From Armatimonadota bacterium (GTDB taxonomy: Bacteria; Sysuimicrobiota; Sysuimicrobiia; Sysuimicrobiales; Humicultoraceae), in contig VGFA01000002.1 of NCBI GenBank assembly GCA_016869025.1, positions 1-64,000 of the forward strand: 64,000 nucleotides of DNA. The letters run 5' to 3'. The translations under genes and the position numbers were made by a program. The notes beneath the pieces were generated by a model, which saw nothing but the letters and a program-made list of their open reading frames with translations, was not told the origin of the DNA and searched no databases. Shown here one piece after another: positions 35,948 to 45,236 of this stretch; position 1 is the stretch's first letter, and the number at the start of each line of letters is the position of its first letter.

Positions 35948-35979
35948 GTAGACAGCGGGCAGAGGCCCGCTGTCTACAT
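35946..35979. repeat. Perfect 15-bp inverted repeat overlapping the yifB start codon
   Basis: ATGTAGACAGCGGGC (35946-35960) and GCCCGCTGTCTACAT (35965-35979) pair perfectly around a 4-base loop AGAG. On the minus strand two bases of the yifB ATG lie inside the stem, and the region normally holding a Shine-Dalgarno is in the stem. It lies 21 bases after the TRAP permease stop. It could terminate the TRAP operon, although it lacks a T-run, or control yifB translation. Confidence 0.75.
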
Positions 35980-36000
35980 CGGACGGAGAGGATCGGTATT

Positions 36001-37947
36001 TCAGGTGGCGGGCAGTTGCCGGGAACCTCCAGGCGTCATCCGTTGCAGGATAATCACAACGGCGAGCAGCCCCAGACCCAGACCATCGGTTAGCAGGCCA
36101 GGCCTGATCAGCAGCAGCGCGGCCGGTACGAGTATCAGCCGCTCCAGCACCGTGGCCGGCCGCAGGAGGTACCCGATCGCGGCCCCGGCCAGGCACAACG
36201 TGCCGATCGTCCCGGTGGCAAGCGCCAGCACCGTGTGCTGCCACGGCCCCTGCGCGACAAGTATCGCCGGACCGTATACGAACATATACGGCACGAGGAA
36301 GCCCGCGATTGCCAGCCGCACCGCCTGGATCGCGGTATCCCACATCGGCGCCTTCGCCAACCCGGCGGCCGCAAACGAGGCCAGGGCCACCGGCGGCGTG
36401 ATCGCCGAGATCACGGCGAAGTAGAGCAGGAACATGTGGGCGGCCAGGGGGACCACGCCGAGCTTGATCAGCGCCGGCGCCAGCACGCTGGCGCCGATCG
36501 CGTACGCCGCGGTCGTGGGCATCCCCATGCCCAGGATTATGGCCACCACCATGGTGGCGATCAGCGCGGGGAGCAATCGTCCGCCGGCCAGGTCGATGAG
36601 CAACTCGGAGAACTTGCCGCCCAGCCCCGTCAGGGAGAGCACCCCAACGATGATGCCGGCTGCGGCGCAGGTGGCGCCGATCTCGATCATGCGCTTTGCG
36701 CCGTCCTCCATGGCGCCGACGATCTTGGGCAGGTTCAGTCGAGTGTCTGCCCGCAGCCACGAGAGCACTACAGTCGTCGCCAGGGCGTAGAGCGCGGCCC
36801 GGAAGGGTGAGGCCCCGGCCCCCATGATCATGTACAGGAGCACCACCAACGGCAGCAGCAGGTAACCGTGCCGGAACAACACATCGCGGAACCGCGGCAG
36901 TTGCTCCCGCGGGAGCCCGTGCAGGTTCGAGGAAGCAGAGTACAAGTCAATCATCCAGTAGGCGGCCACGTAGTACAGCAGCGCCGGACCGATCGCGGCA
37001 ACCGCGATCTCTGAGTAGGGCACGCCGATGATGTCGGCCATGAGGAACGCCGCGGCGCCCATCACCGGCGGCACGATCTGCCCGCCGGTGCTGTTCATCG
37101 CCTCGACCCCGCCTGCCACCGCGCCCCGGAACCCCGTGGCCTTCATCAAGGGGATGTTGATAACCCCATCCACCATCACGTTGGCCACCGAGGAGCCGCT
37201 GGCAGTCCCGAACAGGCTGCTGGTGATGATCGAGACCTTGGCCGGCCCGCCGCGCTTGGTACCGGCAACGGACAGGGCCAGGTGCACGATGAACTTGCCG
37301 ATACCCGACGCCTCGATGAACGCCCCGAAGAGAATGAACAGGTAGACGTACCGGGCCGAGACGCCGATCGGGACCCCGTAGATCCCGTTGTCACTGAACA
37401 GGAACGATACCAGCGTGTCGAACCGGAACCCCTTGTGCGCCAGCAGCCCGGGCAGATATGGCCCGGCGAAGACATAGACGAGAAACAGCGCGCAGAGGAT
37501 GGGAAGAGCCAGCCCGGTGGACCGCCGCACGGCCTCGATGGTGACGATGACGAGCAGGGAGCCGACGATCACGTCTTCGCGCGTGGGGAAGACGCCAGCC
37601 CGCCCGGTCAGCCCCTTGAAGGCCGCGAACACGTAGACCACCACGACTAGGCTGGCCAGGATCAGTGCCCAGTCGAAGATGGTCGGTGCCGCGGCCGAGG
37701 AGCGCCTGCCAGGGATCAACAGGAATGCGAACACCACCACGAATGTCAGGTGGACGGCGTACAGTTTCTGCGGATCTGTCACAACGCCGAAGAAACCGCC
37801 GAGTTGCAGGATGTGATAGGCGGCCATCCCGATTCCAAGCACCTGAACCAGCAAACGGAGGACACCCCGGAGGGGGCGCGTGCGGATCTCCGAGGTGTCC
37901 CCGAGCTGCTCGATGTCAATCGGGAGGCCGGTCGACAAATCGGCCAT
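36001..37947 (-). CDS. TRAP transporter fused permease (TAXI type, DctQM fusion)
   Basis: Secondary transporter with the small (Q) and large (M) membrane subunits in one 648-residue chain, as is usual in TAXI-type TRAP systems. The N-terminal part has four hydrophobic helices. The M part has about twelve, with the hallmark sequences LFGAFIEASGIGKF, FGTASGSSVANVMVDGVINIPLMK, MNSTGGQIVPPVMGAAAFLMA and GMGMPTTAAYAIGAS. The substrate is not readable from the sequence; TAXI systems are often linked to carboxylates or amino acids. It lies 26 bases after the binding protein gene. Confidence 0.93.
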   Translation of the reverse strand: MADLSTGLPIDIEQLGDTSEIRTRPLRGVLRLLVQVLGIGMAAYHILQLGGFFGVVTDPQKLYAVHLTFVVVFAFLLIPGRRSSAAAPTIFDWALILASLVVVVYVFAAFKGLTGRAGVFPTREDVIVGSLLVIVTIEAVRRSTGLALPILCALFLVYVFAGPYLPGLLAHKGFRFDTLVSFLFSDNGIYGVPIGVSARYVYLFILFGAFIEASGIGKFIVHLALSVAGTKRGGPAKVSIITSSLFGTASGSSVANVMVDGVINIPLMKATGFRGAVAGGVEAMNSTGGQIVPPVMGAAAFLMADIIGVPYSEIAVAAIGPALLYYVAAYWMIDLYSASSNLHGLPREQLPRFRDVLFRHGYLLLPLVVLLYMIMGAGASPFRAALYALATTVVLSWLRADTRLNLPKIVGAMEDGAKRMIEIGATCAAAGIIVGVLSLTGLGGKFSELLIDLAGGRLLPALIATMVVAIILGMGMPTTAAYAIGASVLAPALIKLGVVPLAAHMFLLYFAVISAITPPVALASFAAAGLAKAPMWDTAIQAVRLAIAGFLVPYMFVYGPAILVAQGPWQHTVLALATGTIGTLCLAGAAIGYLLRPATVLERLILVPAALLLIRPGLLTDGLGLGLLAVVIILQRMTPGGSRQLPAT

Positions 37948-37973
37948 CAGGTCGTCTCCTCTCGTCGCCGACG

Positions 37974-38966
37974 CTACCGCTTCATCTCGGGCGGGATCTG
38001 CTCGTCGCTGAGCTTCACTCCCTGCTCACGGAAGTATCTCACCGCACCAGGGTGCAGCGGCAGCTTGATGTAGAAGACGTTCACGGGCAAGGACTCGTGC
38101 GACGTGGGGTGCACGATGGCCAGGAACTCGCGGTTGTCGAAGATCGTCTTGACGAGCGTATAGACGAAATCCTCCGGCATGTCTTTGTGCACGACCGCCG
38201 CGTTCCACATCTGCAGGGTGGGGATGACATAGTCCTGGCCGCGGTAGACGCCGGCGCGAATCGCCGTTCGCGCCAGGTAGGGGAATTTCTCGGTAAGCGT
38301 GTCAACCTGGTCCTTGGTGAATCCGAAGAACCGCGTCGGCCGGGTGAGCGAAGCCTCAACCCAGGCCGGGACCGGCAGCCCAATCACCCCGAAGTTGGTG
38401 TCCACGGTGCCGTCGCGCATCGCGGTGGCGCCGTCTGCGAAGCCCAGGTAGACCACCCGGCGGGGCTTGACCCCGAACAGCTCGAGCACCCGGTCGCCCA
38501 CGAACTCCGCCGAGCCGCCGCGGGGACCCAGACTCACGACCTTGCCGGTGAGGTCTGCCACCGACCGGATGGGTGAGTCGGCGTTGACGATCCAGTGCGC
38601 GTACGAGGTGTACATAGGAAACGCCACGCGGATCGCGTCGGTCTTCTTGCCCTTGAAATCCCCGAGGCCGTTGAGGCCCTCGTAGGCAGGGCCCATCGTC
38701 GTCATGCCCAGCTCGATCTCTTTGGTCTGGACGAGCTGCACATTCTGCACCGGGCCGCCGGTGACACGGTTGGTGGCAGCCATGCCCATCTTCTCGCCGA
38801 TCACCCGAGCATAACCGCCCGCCACCACGAAGTACACACCGCCGATCGTAGCCGAACCGATCGTGACGCTCCTGGGCCAGCCCGGCCGCGGCTGGGCCTG
38901 CACCGACGTCCCTACGAGGGCGAGTACCAGCACGGTCACAATCGCTAGCGCACGGTAGGCAATCAT
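37974..38966 (-). CDS. TAXI-family TRAP transporter substrate-binding protein
   Basis: Extracytoplasmic binding protein delivering the substrate to the fused TRAP permease. The 330-residue precursor has a clear Sec signal (MIAYRALAIVTVLVLALVGTSVQA). TAXI motifs follow: VTIGSATIGGVYFVVAGGYARVI, a TNRVTGGPVQNVQL block and KVVSLGPRGGSAEFVGDRVL. ATG 38966 is chosen because GGGGGG lies seven bases upstream; an in-frame TTG at 38981 overlaps that site. The absence of a lipobox implies a free periplasmic protein, consistent with a diderm envelope. Confidence 0.93.
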   Translation of the reverse strand: MIAYRALAIVTVLVLALVGTSVQAQPRPGWPRSVTIGSATIGGVYFVVAGGYARVIGEKMGMAATNRVTGGPVQNVQLVQTKEIELGMTTMGPAYEGLNGLGDFKGKKTDAIRVAFPMYTSYAHWIVNADSPIRSVADLTGKVVSLGPRGGSAEFVGDRVLELFGVKPRRVVYLGFADGATAMRDGTVDTNFGVIGLPVPAWVEASLTRPTRFFGFTKDQVDTLTEKFPYLARTAIRAGVYRGQDYVIPTLQMWNAAVVHKDMPEDFVYTLVKTIFDNREFLAIVHPTSHESLPVNVFYIKLPLHPGAVRYFREQGVKLSDEQIPPEMKR

Positions 38967-39275
38967 CCTGTATCCCCCCAAGCAGACACCTGTGCGTCGC
39001 CTAGTCTACGGCGCGCTCCTGATAGTTCGCAGTCACCGCCGGGAACTCCTACACAAGTACGGCGCCGAGTCTATTAAATTCGCGCGAATCCGTTCTACAC
39101 CCTATCCCTCCCTGCGGCTTGGTGCCCCATCATGGGGTGCATCGGGATCGCGATGCCCGTGGGGGCGGGCCGCCTCGCGACCATTTGCCCTCTGGCCAGA
39201 CGACCCAGAAGCCTGTAGATTAGTAGATTAGTAGAAGATTGCGTAGACTTGCGCAGAAAGGGTGCTGGGGCCCAG
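38967..39275. promoter_or_regulatory. 309-base divergent intergenic region with several palindromes
   Basis: Region between the divergent TAXI and HTH-heme operons. It holds a 12-bp palindrome ATTCGCGCGAAT (39078-39089), a CCCCAT-C-ATGGGG inverted repeat (39125-39137), a palindrome TCTGGCCAGA (39191-39200) and a tandem TAGATTAG repeat with a partial third copy (39216-39236). A TAGATT in the tandem repeat could act as a -10 for the heme operon, but no good -35 is placed for it. The palindromes are candidate operators; no gene is seen. Confidence 0.45.
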
Positions 39276-39935
39276 ATGAGAAGGCAGCGCGTCGAACGCT
39301 GGTTGCCGCTCGGCGAGGCCGCGTCGCGCCTGGGAGTGGATGAAGCGACACTGAGGCATTGGGCCGACACCGGCAGGATAAGGACCTTCCGGACTCCCGG
39401 CGGTCACAGGCGGTTCCAGGAGGGCGATCTTGACGCCCTGATCCATCGAGAGGTCCCCCGCGTGGAGGATCTGGGGCACCTGCTGGAGCGCCGCTGTGCG
39501 AAGTTGCTGGCTCGAAAGCCGGCGCAGGTACTGGCGGCGCGACCGTGGTTCTCCGGGCTCGGCGAACCCCTGCGGGCGCGGGCGCGCGAACATGGCCGCC
39601 AGGTGTTCGACGGGGTGATCCGGTTCGCCATGGATCCCGGGGCGCGAAAGGCGATCCGCCAACAGCTCGAGGAAGCGGGCCGCGACTACGGCCGCCAGCT
39701 GCGCAGGGCGGGCCTGGGAACGGTCGAGGCCGCCGAAGCCTTCGGCTACTTTCGGCATCTCGTGCTGGAGATGGTCACCAAGCCGAGGGGACGCGGCGGG
39801 ATGCTGGACGAGGAGCAGGCCCAAACGCTGATCGAAGTAAGCGATCTCCTGGACGTGGTATTCCTGTCCGTGCTGCGCGCATGGCAGGAGGTCCCTCCGG
39901 GAGACCAAGACGACCGGATGCGGATCCTGCAGTGA
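39276..39935 (+). CDS. HTH (MerR/excisionase-type) regulator with helical sensor-like C-terminal domain, first gene of the heme operon
   Basis: The 219-residue protein begins with a DNA-binding HTH of the MerR/excisionase type (residues about 7-55: LGEAASRLGVDEATLRHWAD, TPGGHRRF). The rest (about 90-219) is predicted helical, with a conserved-looking FGYFRHLVLEMV segment. It resembles the N-terminal non-heme-globin-like domain of RsbR-type stress proteins; that is tentative. No enzyme motif is seen. Its TGA overlaps the hemC GTG (GTGA at 39932-39935), so it is translationally coupled to heme synthesis genes. It is therefore a good candidate for their regulator. The inducing signal is unknown. 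Confidence 0.8.
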   Translation: MRRQRVERWLPLGEAASRLGVDEATLRHWADTGRIRTFRTPGGHRRFQEGDLDALIHREVPRVEDLGHLLERRCAKLLARKPAQVLAARPWFSGLGEPLRARAREHGRQVFDGVIRFAMDPGARKAIRQQLEEAGRDYGRQLRRAGLGTVEAAEAFGYFRHLVLEMVTKPRGRGGMLDEEQAQTLIEVSDLLDVVFLSVLRAWQEVPPGDQDDRMRILQ

Positions 39936-40840
39936 GACTGCGGATCGGCACGCGCGGCAGCGCGCTCGCGACGGCGCAGACCGCCCTTGTGGCCGCGGCG
40001 CTGGAGGACAGGGGCCTGAGTTGCGAGACGGTCACCGTCCGAACGCAGGGGGATCAGCACCCTGACCGGCCCGCAGTGTCGCTGGGCGTGGGGGCGTTCG
40101 TGCGCGAGATCGAGGCCGCGCTGCTCGCAGGGAGAGTTGACATCGCCGTTCACAGCGCCAAGGACCTCCCCGGCGAACCCACGCCCGGCCTGACCTTGGC
40201 GGCGTTCATGCCGCGCGAGGATCCCAGGGATGCGTTGGTGACCAGGGACGGAATCGGGCTAGGGGCCCTTGCCCCTGGCAGCGTTGTGGGCACCGGCAGC
40301 CCGCGGCGCCGGGCTTTCCTGCTCGCCGCGAACCCGTCTCTGTTGGTGCTCGACATCAGGGGCAACGTGGACACACGGATCCGGAAGCTCGAGGCAGGCG
40401 AGGTGGATGCCATCGTGATCGCCGCGGCAGGCCTGGAGCGGCTCGGCCTGGCCCATCGCGCCGGGGAACGGCTAGACCCCATGGTGATGCTCCCCTCGGT
40501 CGGCCAGGGTGCGGTGGTGATCCAGTGCCGCTGTGGCCATGACTGGCTCAACGAGCGGCTCTCTGCGATGGATCATTCCCCGACCCGTGCTGCAGTGGAA
40601 TCGGAGCGGGCCTTTCTGGCTGCCCTGGGTGGAGGATGCCAGCGCCCAATTGCAGCGCTGGCCACCACCGATGGCAAACGCCTCTGGCTCCAGGGTGCAG
40701 TGCTGGACCCTTCGGGGGAGCGCATCGTCAGGGACCAGATCGGGGGCGATACCTCGACCGCGGCCGCACTAGGCATGGGGCTGGCAGCCCGGCTCCTGGA
40801 GCAGGGAGCAGGCGAGCTCCTGGCGGAGGCGGTCCGGTGA
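39932..40840 (+). CDS. hemC: Porphobilinogen deaminase (hydroxymethylbilane synthase)
   Basis: Polymerises four porphobilinogen units to hydroxymethylbilane. The 302-residue product has RLRIGTRGSALATAQT at the N-terminus, VHSAKDLPGE, GTGSPRRRAFLLA and RGNVDTRIRKLEAGEVDA. The dipyrromethane-binding cysteine lies in LGGGCQRPIA. The start is GTG 39932, overlapping the regulator's stop; the hemD start overlaps its own stop by four bases. Confidence 0.96.
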   Translation: MRLRIGTRGSALATAQTALVAAALEDRGLSCETVTVRTQGDQHPDRPAVSLGVGAFVREIEAALLAGRVDIAVHSAKDLPGEPTPGLTLAAFMPREDPRDALVTRDGIGLGALAPGSVVGTGSPRRRAFLLAANPSLLVLDIRGNVDTRIRKLEAGEVDAIVIAAAGLERLGLAHRAGERLDPMVMLPSVGQGAVVIQCRCGHDWLNERLSAMDHSPTRAAVESERAFLAALGGGCQRPIAALATTDGKRLWLQGAVLDPSGERIVRDQIGGDTSTAAALGMGLAARLLEQGAGELLAEAVR

Positions 40841-41667
40841 GCGCCGAAGGGCTGCCCCTGGCCGGGCGGCGCATCCTGGTTACGCGACCGCGCCGCCAGA
40901 GCCGGCAGATGTGCGAGCGGCTGAGCCGGCTGGGAGCGCAGCCGGTGGCGGTTCCAACGATCACCATTGCCGGACCGCGTCCGGGCGGACCGCTCGACGC
41001 AGCCCTGCGGGCGATTGACCGATACGACTGGGTTGTGATCACGAGCGCGAACGGTGCTCGCGCGGTCCTCGCGCGTGCCCGGGCCCTGGGAGTCAACCTG
41101 GCCGGAGGAATCCGCCCGCGCTGGGCAGCGGTGGGACCGGCCACTGCCGCGGTCCTCCAGGAGGCCGGGGTTCGGGTCGCACTGATGCCGCCACGGTTCC
41201 TCACAGGGGCGATCATCGAGGCGCTGGACCACGTCTCCGGCCTGAGGATCCTGCTGCCCCGCACGGACGCGGCCGGCCCTGCGCTGGGTGAGGCGCTGAT
41301 CGCGCGCGGCGCGACCGTTGACGAGGTAATGGCCTACAGAACGGTGCTGGCGCCGGAGAGATCCCGCTCTGAGGTGCGCCGGCTCATCGGATCGCGGGAC
41401 GTGGACACGGTGCTCTTCACGAGCGCCTCGACCGTCCGCGGCCTGGTAAGGCTGCTGGGAGAGACGCGCGACGGCCTGCGGGCATTGGTGATAGGATGCA
41501 TCGGACCGGTCACCGCGGCAGCGGTCGCGGATGAAGGGTTCGAGGCGACCGTCGTCGCCTCCGAGCACACCACGGAAGGGTTGATCGCCGCCCTGGTTGC
41601 ACATGGCGGCGGCCGGCCCTCCGGGACCAGAGGAGACGGCAATGTCAGAGACCATGCCCCGCGCTGA
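40837..41667 (+). CDS. hemD: Uroporphyrinogen-III synthase
   Basis: Closes hydroxymethylbilane to uroporphyrinogen III with inversion of ring D. The family is poorly conserved, but the 276-residue product shows the two-lobe pattern: [17 protein letters not shown] at the start, the [17 protein letters not shown] hinge block, and the second-lobe [16 protein letters not shown] motif. The GTG 40837 start overlaps the hemC stop (GTGA). The C-terminus overlaps hemB by 26 bases. Position between hemC and hemB supports the call. Confidence 0.92.
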   Translation: MSAEGLPLAGRRILVTRPRRQSRQMCERLSRLGAQPVAVPTITIAGPRPGGPLDAALRAIDRYDWVVITSANGARAVLARARALGVNLAGGIRPRWAAVGPATAAVLQEAGVRVALMPPRFLTGAIIEALDHVSGLRILLPRTDAAGPALGEALIARGATVDEVMAYRTVLAPERSRSEVRRLIGSRDVDTVLFTSASTVRGLVRLLGETRDGLRALVIGCIGPVTAAAVADEGFEATVVASEHTTEGLIAALVAHGGGRPSGTRGDGNVRDHAPR

Positions 41668-42646
41668 TCTGCGGGAGCGTCCTCGCCGGTTGCGGACCAG
41701 GGACGCGCTCCGCCGGCTCGTCCGGGAGGCCCGCCTTTATCCGGAGATGTTCGTTGCGCCGCTGTTCGTCCGCCCGGGCCGCGGCGTCAGGGAACCGATC
41801 TCCTCCCTGCCAGGCCAGATGCGGCTCTCTCCAGACGAGCTCGTCCGCGAGGTGGACGGCCTGGCAGATCTCGGCATCAGGGCCGTGCTCCTGTTCGGCG
41901 TCCCCGAAGCGAAGGATCCGGAGGGCAGCGGTGCCTACGCCGACGACGGTATCGTCCAGGAGACGGTGCGCCTGCTTCGCCGGGGGAGCCGCGAGCTCGT
42001 GATCATGACCGACGTCTGCCTGTGCGCCTACACCGATCACGGGCACTGCGGGATCGTCACCGGAGGGCAGGTGGACAACGATGCCACCCTCGGCCTGCTG
42101 GCCCGCACCGCGGCCTCGCACGCCGCGTCCGGCGCAGACGTGGTCGCGCCCAGCGCCATGATGGACGGCCAGGTCGCGGCCATACGGGAGGCGCTAGACG
42201 CGTCCGGCTTCAGCCAGGTAGGCGTGATGGCCTACGCCGCCAAGTATGCATCGGCGTTCTACGGTCCTTTCCGTGAAGCGGCAGGGTCATCCCCGCAGTT
42301 CGGCGACCGCCGGACCTATCAGATGGATCCGGCCAACGTGCGCGAGGCCCTGCGCGAGATCGCGCTGGACATCGAGCAAGGCGCCGACATCGTCATGGTG
42401 AAACCCGCCCACGCGTATCTGGACGTCATCCGCGCAGCCAGGGAAGCCGTGGACCTTCCGATCGCGGCCTACCACGTCAGTGGCGAGTACGCGATGCTCA
42501 AGGCGGCGGCGCAGCTCGGGTGGGTCGAGGAGCGCCGCGCGATGCTCGAGGTGCTGACCGCCATCCGACGCGCAGGGGCCGACATCCTCATCACCTATGC
42601 CGCGGCCGACGCCGCGCGCTGGCTGGCGGAGGGCACCGGGGGTTGA
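41642..42646 (+). CDS. hemB: Delta-aminolevulinic acid dehydratase (porphobilinogen synthase)
   Basis: Condenses two ALA to porphobilinogen. The 334-residue product carries both Schiff-base lysine regions ([16 protein letters not shown] and [14 protein letters not shown]). The three-cysteine metal site [14 protein letters not shown] marks the zinc-dependent type, in contrast to aspartate-based magnesium enzymes. ATG 41642 is preceded by GAGGAG at seven bases and overlaps the end of hemD by 26 bases. Confidence 0.97.
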   Translation: MSETMPRADLRERPRRLRTRDALRRLVREARLYPEMFVAPLFVRPGRGVREPISSLPGQMRLSPDELVREVDGLADLGIRAVLLFGVPEAKDPEGSGAYADDGIVQETVRLLRRGSRELVIMTDVCLCAYTDHGHCGIVTGGQVDNDATLGLLARTAASHAASGADVVAPSAMMDGQVAAIREALDASGFSQVGVMAYAAKYASAFYGPFREAAGSSPQFGDRRTYQMDPANVREALREIALDIEQGADIVMVKPAHAYLDVIRAAREAVDLPIAAYHVSGEYAMLKAAAQLGWVEERRAMLEVLTAIRRAGADILITYAAADAARWLAEGTGG

Positions 42647-42654
42647 ACGATTCG

Positions 42655-43923
42655 ATGATCCTGTCGGCGATCGGGCTCAGCCACAAGACCGCGCCCATCG
42701 AGATCCGCGAGCGCATGGCCTTCGCCGAAGCAGATCTCCCAAGCGTCCTCGGCACGCTGCGCGGACGGGGGGGAATCCGCGAGTGCATGCTGCTTTCCAC
42801 CTGCAACCGCACCGAGGTGTACCTGATCACGCCGGGCGCACCACGAATGACCGATGTGGCCGAACTGCTCGCGGATGCCCGCGGAGTCCCTCCTGAGGCG
42901 TTCGCTCCATCGCTATACCAGCACTGCGGGATGCCGGCTGCCCGGCACGTGATGCGGGTGGCATCCGGCCTGGACTCGATGGTGCTGGGCGAGCAGCAGA
43001 TACTGGGACAGGTGAAGCGCGCCTTTGACCTGGCGCGTCTGAGTCGGAGTACCGGACCCGTGCTCAACCGGCTGATGGCGCTCTCCATCACCACCGGGCG
43101 CCGCGTGCGCCGCGAGACCGGCGTCTCGCGCAGCGCGCCCTCGGTTCCCCGGGCCGCGCTTTCGCTTGCCAAGCGCACGTTGGGCTCGCTGAACGGGCGG
43201 GCCGCGCTCGTGGTGGGAGCAGGAGAGGCCGCCGGACTGGTAGTGAAGCTCCTCGTGGCATCTGGAGCACGGGTAGTGGCCGTGGCCAACCGCACTGTGG
43301 AGTCGGCGCGTGGGCTGGCCGCGCTTGCCGGAGCCGAAGCAGTCCCCCTGGAGGCGATCGTAGCAGCAGGCCGAGGTGTTGACCTCATGGTAGTCTGCGT
43401 GGGAGCCAGTGCGCCGCTCGTGTCGCCGGCCATGGTCGGGGGTGACCGGGATAGACCCTTGCTGGTGCTTGACCTCGGCATTCCTCGCGGCGTGGATGCC
43501 ACGGTGGCCGCTCTTCCGGGCGTCGCGCTCCACGTGCTTGACCAACTCCCGGTCGAACCCGCTTCCGGAGGGGCTCCTCCCGAGGAGCTGGCCCGGGCCG
43601 AGGAGATCGTCGAAGCGGCCCTGGCAGGATTCGAGGAATGGATGGCCTCTCGCATGGCGGCGCCGATGATCGCCGCGCTGCACGACCGGGCGGACCGGGT
43701 CGTGGAGGGCGAGCTTGCACGTGCGCGCGCGCGACTGCAGGGGCTGGACGAAACGCAATACGCGGCGGTCCGCGCGGTCGCTCGGGCCGTGGCGCGCAAG
43801 CTGCTCCAGGCGCCGATCGTACGCCTGCGTAGGTCGGCGGCCCGCCAGGATGCGCGCGCCCTGGAGCTGGCCTGTGAGCTGTTTGACCTGGCAGTGGACC
43901 CAGAAGGGTCCAGAGAGGCGTGA
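42655..43923 (+). CDS. hemA: Glutamyl-tRNA reductase
   Basis: NADPH-dependent conversion of glutamyl-tRNA to glutamate-1-semialdehyde, the first step of the C5 route. The 422-residue product has GLSHKTAPIEIRE, the catalytic cysteine (Cys50) in LSTCNRTEVY, GLDSMVLGEQQILGQVK and a Rossmann segment (AALVVGAGEAAGLVVKLL), then a C-terminal helical dimerisation region. ATG 42655 is used; an in-frame TTG at 42643, overlapping the hemB stop, is an alternative. It is followed eight bases later by hemL. Confidence 0.96.
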   Translation: MILSAIGLSHKTAPIEIRERMAFAEADLPSVLGTLRGRGGIRECMLLSTCNRTEVYLITPGAPRMTDVAELLADARGVPPEAFAPSLYQHCGMPAARHVMRVASGLDSMVLGEQQILGQVKRAFDLARLSRSTGPVLNRLMALSITTGRRVRRETGVSRSAPSVPRAALSLAKRTLGSLNGRAALVVGAGEAAGLVVKLLVASGARVVAVANRTVESARGLAALAGAEAVPLEAIVAAGRGVDLMVVCVGASAPLVSPAMVGGDRDRPLLVLDLGIPRGVDATVAALPGVALHVLDQLPVEPASGGAPPEELARAEEIVEAALAGFEEWMASRMAAPMIAALHDRADRVVEGELARARARLQGLDETQYAAVRAVARAVARKLLQAPIVRLRRSAARQDARALELACELFDLAVDPEGSREA

Positions 43924-43931
43924 GGAACAGG

Positions 43932-45236
43932 ATGGACGATTTCATGGCCGCGGGTCCGCGAGCCGCGGCCCTCTTCAAGGAGTCCGAGGGTCACTTCCCT
44001 GGAGGCGTGAACAGCCCGGTGCGGGCGTTCAGGGCGGTCGGTGGCGAACCGCTCGTGGTGAGCTCCGCGCGCGGCGCACGCCTGACCGACCTCGACGGCC
44101 GCGAGTTCCTGGACTACGTCGGCTCCTGGGGGGCGTTGATCCTGGGACACGCCGACCCGGACGTTGTTGCGGCCATCCAGCAGAGGGCCGCGGAGGGGAC
44201 CAGCTACGGCATGCCCACTCCCGGCGAGGTCGAGCTGGCCCGTCTGGTCCGTGCCGCGGTGCCGACCATCGGAAGAATGCGCTTCGTCAGCTCCGGCACC
44301 GAGGCCTCGATGAGCGCGATCCGCGCAGCCCGCGGTTTCACCGGAAGGGACAAGATCGTCAAGTTCGCCGGCTGCTACCACGGCCACGCCGACCCCCTGC
44401 TCGCCCAGGCGGGTTCCGGGGTAGCCACCTTCGGGCTCCCCAGCAGCGCCGGCGTGCCCCAGGCCGCGGTCGCCGACACGCTCGTGGCCCGGTACAACGA
44501 CCTGGACGCGGTGCGGGCCCTATTCTCCGCCAACCCAGGGGCGATCGCCGCGGTCATCGTCGAGCCCGTGGCAGCCAACATGGGCGTCGTGCCGCCGGTG
44601 GAAGGGTTCCTGGAGGGCCTGCGCGCCATCACCTCCCAGGAGGGCGCGCTGCTGATCTTCGATGAGGTCATCACCGGCTTCCGGCTCGGATTGGGAGGCG
44701 CGCAGGCGCGGTACCGCGTCGCCCCCGACCTGACCTGCCTGGGCAAGATCATCGGCGGGGGGCTGCCTGTCGGCGCCTACGGCGGGCGGTGGGAGGTCAT
44801 GGAAACCGTCGCGCCGCTCGGCCCTGTGTATCAGGCAGGAACCCTCTCCGGCAGTCCCCTGGCGATGGCGGCCGGGGTCGCGACGCTCAGGCGTCTTGTG
44901 GACCCTGCGTTCTACGAAGGGCTCGACGCCCTGACCGCCCATCTTGCCCAGGGTCTTTCCGCGGCGGCGACCGAGGCCGGGGTCCTGGCATCGGTCACGC
45001 GCGCTGGCTCGATGCTGACGGTGTTCTTCACCGAGACGCCGCCCCGCGACTACACGGCCGCCTTGACAGCGGATGCCAGCCGGTTCGCGCGGTTCTTCCG
45101 GGGGATGCTTTCGCGCGGCGTGCTGCTCCCACCCTCCCAGTTCGAGGCCTGGTTCGTGTCGGCGGCGCACACCGAGCCAGACATCGCGCGCACCGTCGCG
45201 GCGGCGCGGGCCGCGTTCGCGGAGGCAGCCGCGTGA
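43932..45236 (+). CDS. hemL: Glutamate-1-semialdehyde 2,1-aminomutase
   Basis: PLP enzyme converting glutamate-1-semialdehyde to 5-aminolevulinate, completing the C5 route with hemA. The 434-residue chain has FPGGVNSPVRAFRAVGG, FVSSGTEASMSAIRAARG, the PLP aspartate in FDEVITGFRLG and the Schiff-base lysine in CLGKIIGGGLPVGAYGG. ATG 43932 has a GAGG six bases upstream; a GTG at 43920 overlapping the hemA stop is possible. The stop overlaps the next gene. Confidence 0.97.
   Translation: MDDFMAAGPRAAALFKESEGHFPGGVNSPVRAFRAVGGEPLVVSSARGARLTDLDGREFLDYVGSWGALILGHADPDVVAAIQQRAAEGTSYGMPTPGEVELARLVRAAVPTIGRMRFVSSGTEASMSAIRAARGFTGRDKIVKFAGCYHGHADPLLAQAGSGVATFGLPSSAGVPQAAVADTLVARYNDLDAVRALFSANPGAIAAVIVEPVAANMGVVPPVEGFLEGLRAITSQEGALLIFDEVITGFRLGLGGAQARYRVAPDLTCLGKIIGGGLPVGAYGGRWEVMETVAPLGPVYQAGTLSGSPLAMAAGVATLRRLVDPAFYEGLDALTAHLAQGLSAAATEAGVLASVTRAGSMLTVFFTETPPRDYTAALTADASRFARFFRGMLSRGVLLPPSQFEAWFVSAAHTEPDIARTVAAARAAFAEAAA

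Noticed and set aside
35946-35979. CRISPR-like repeat
   Set aside because: Only one copy of the palindrome is present, with no spacers or cas genes in the window.
34784-36424. 546-codon plus-strand frame opposite yifB and the TRAP permease
   Set aside because: It is low-complexity and spans two real minus-strand genes and the hairpin; a shadow.
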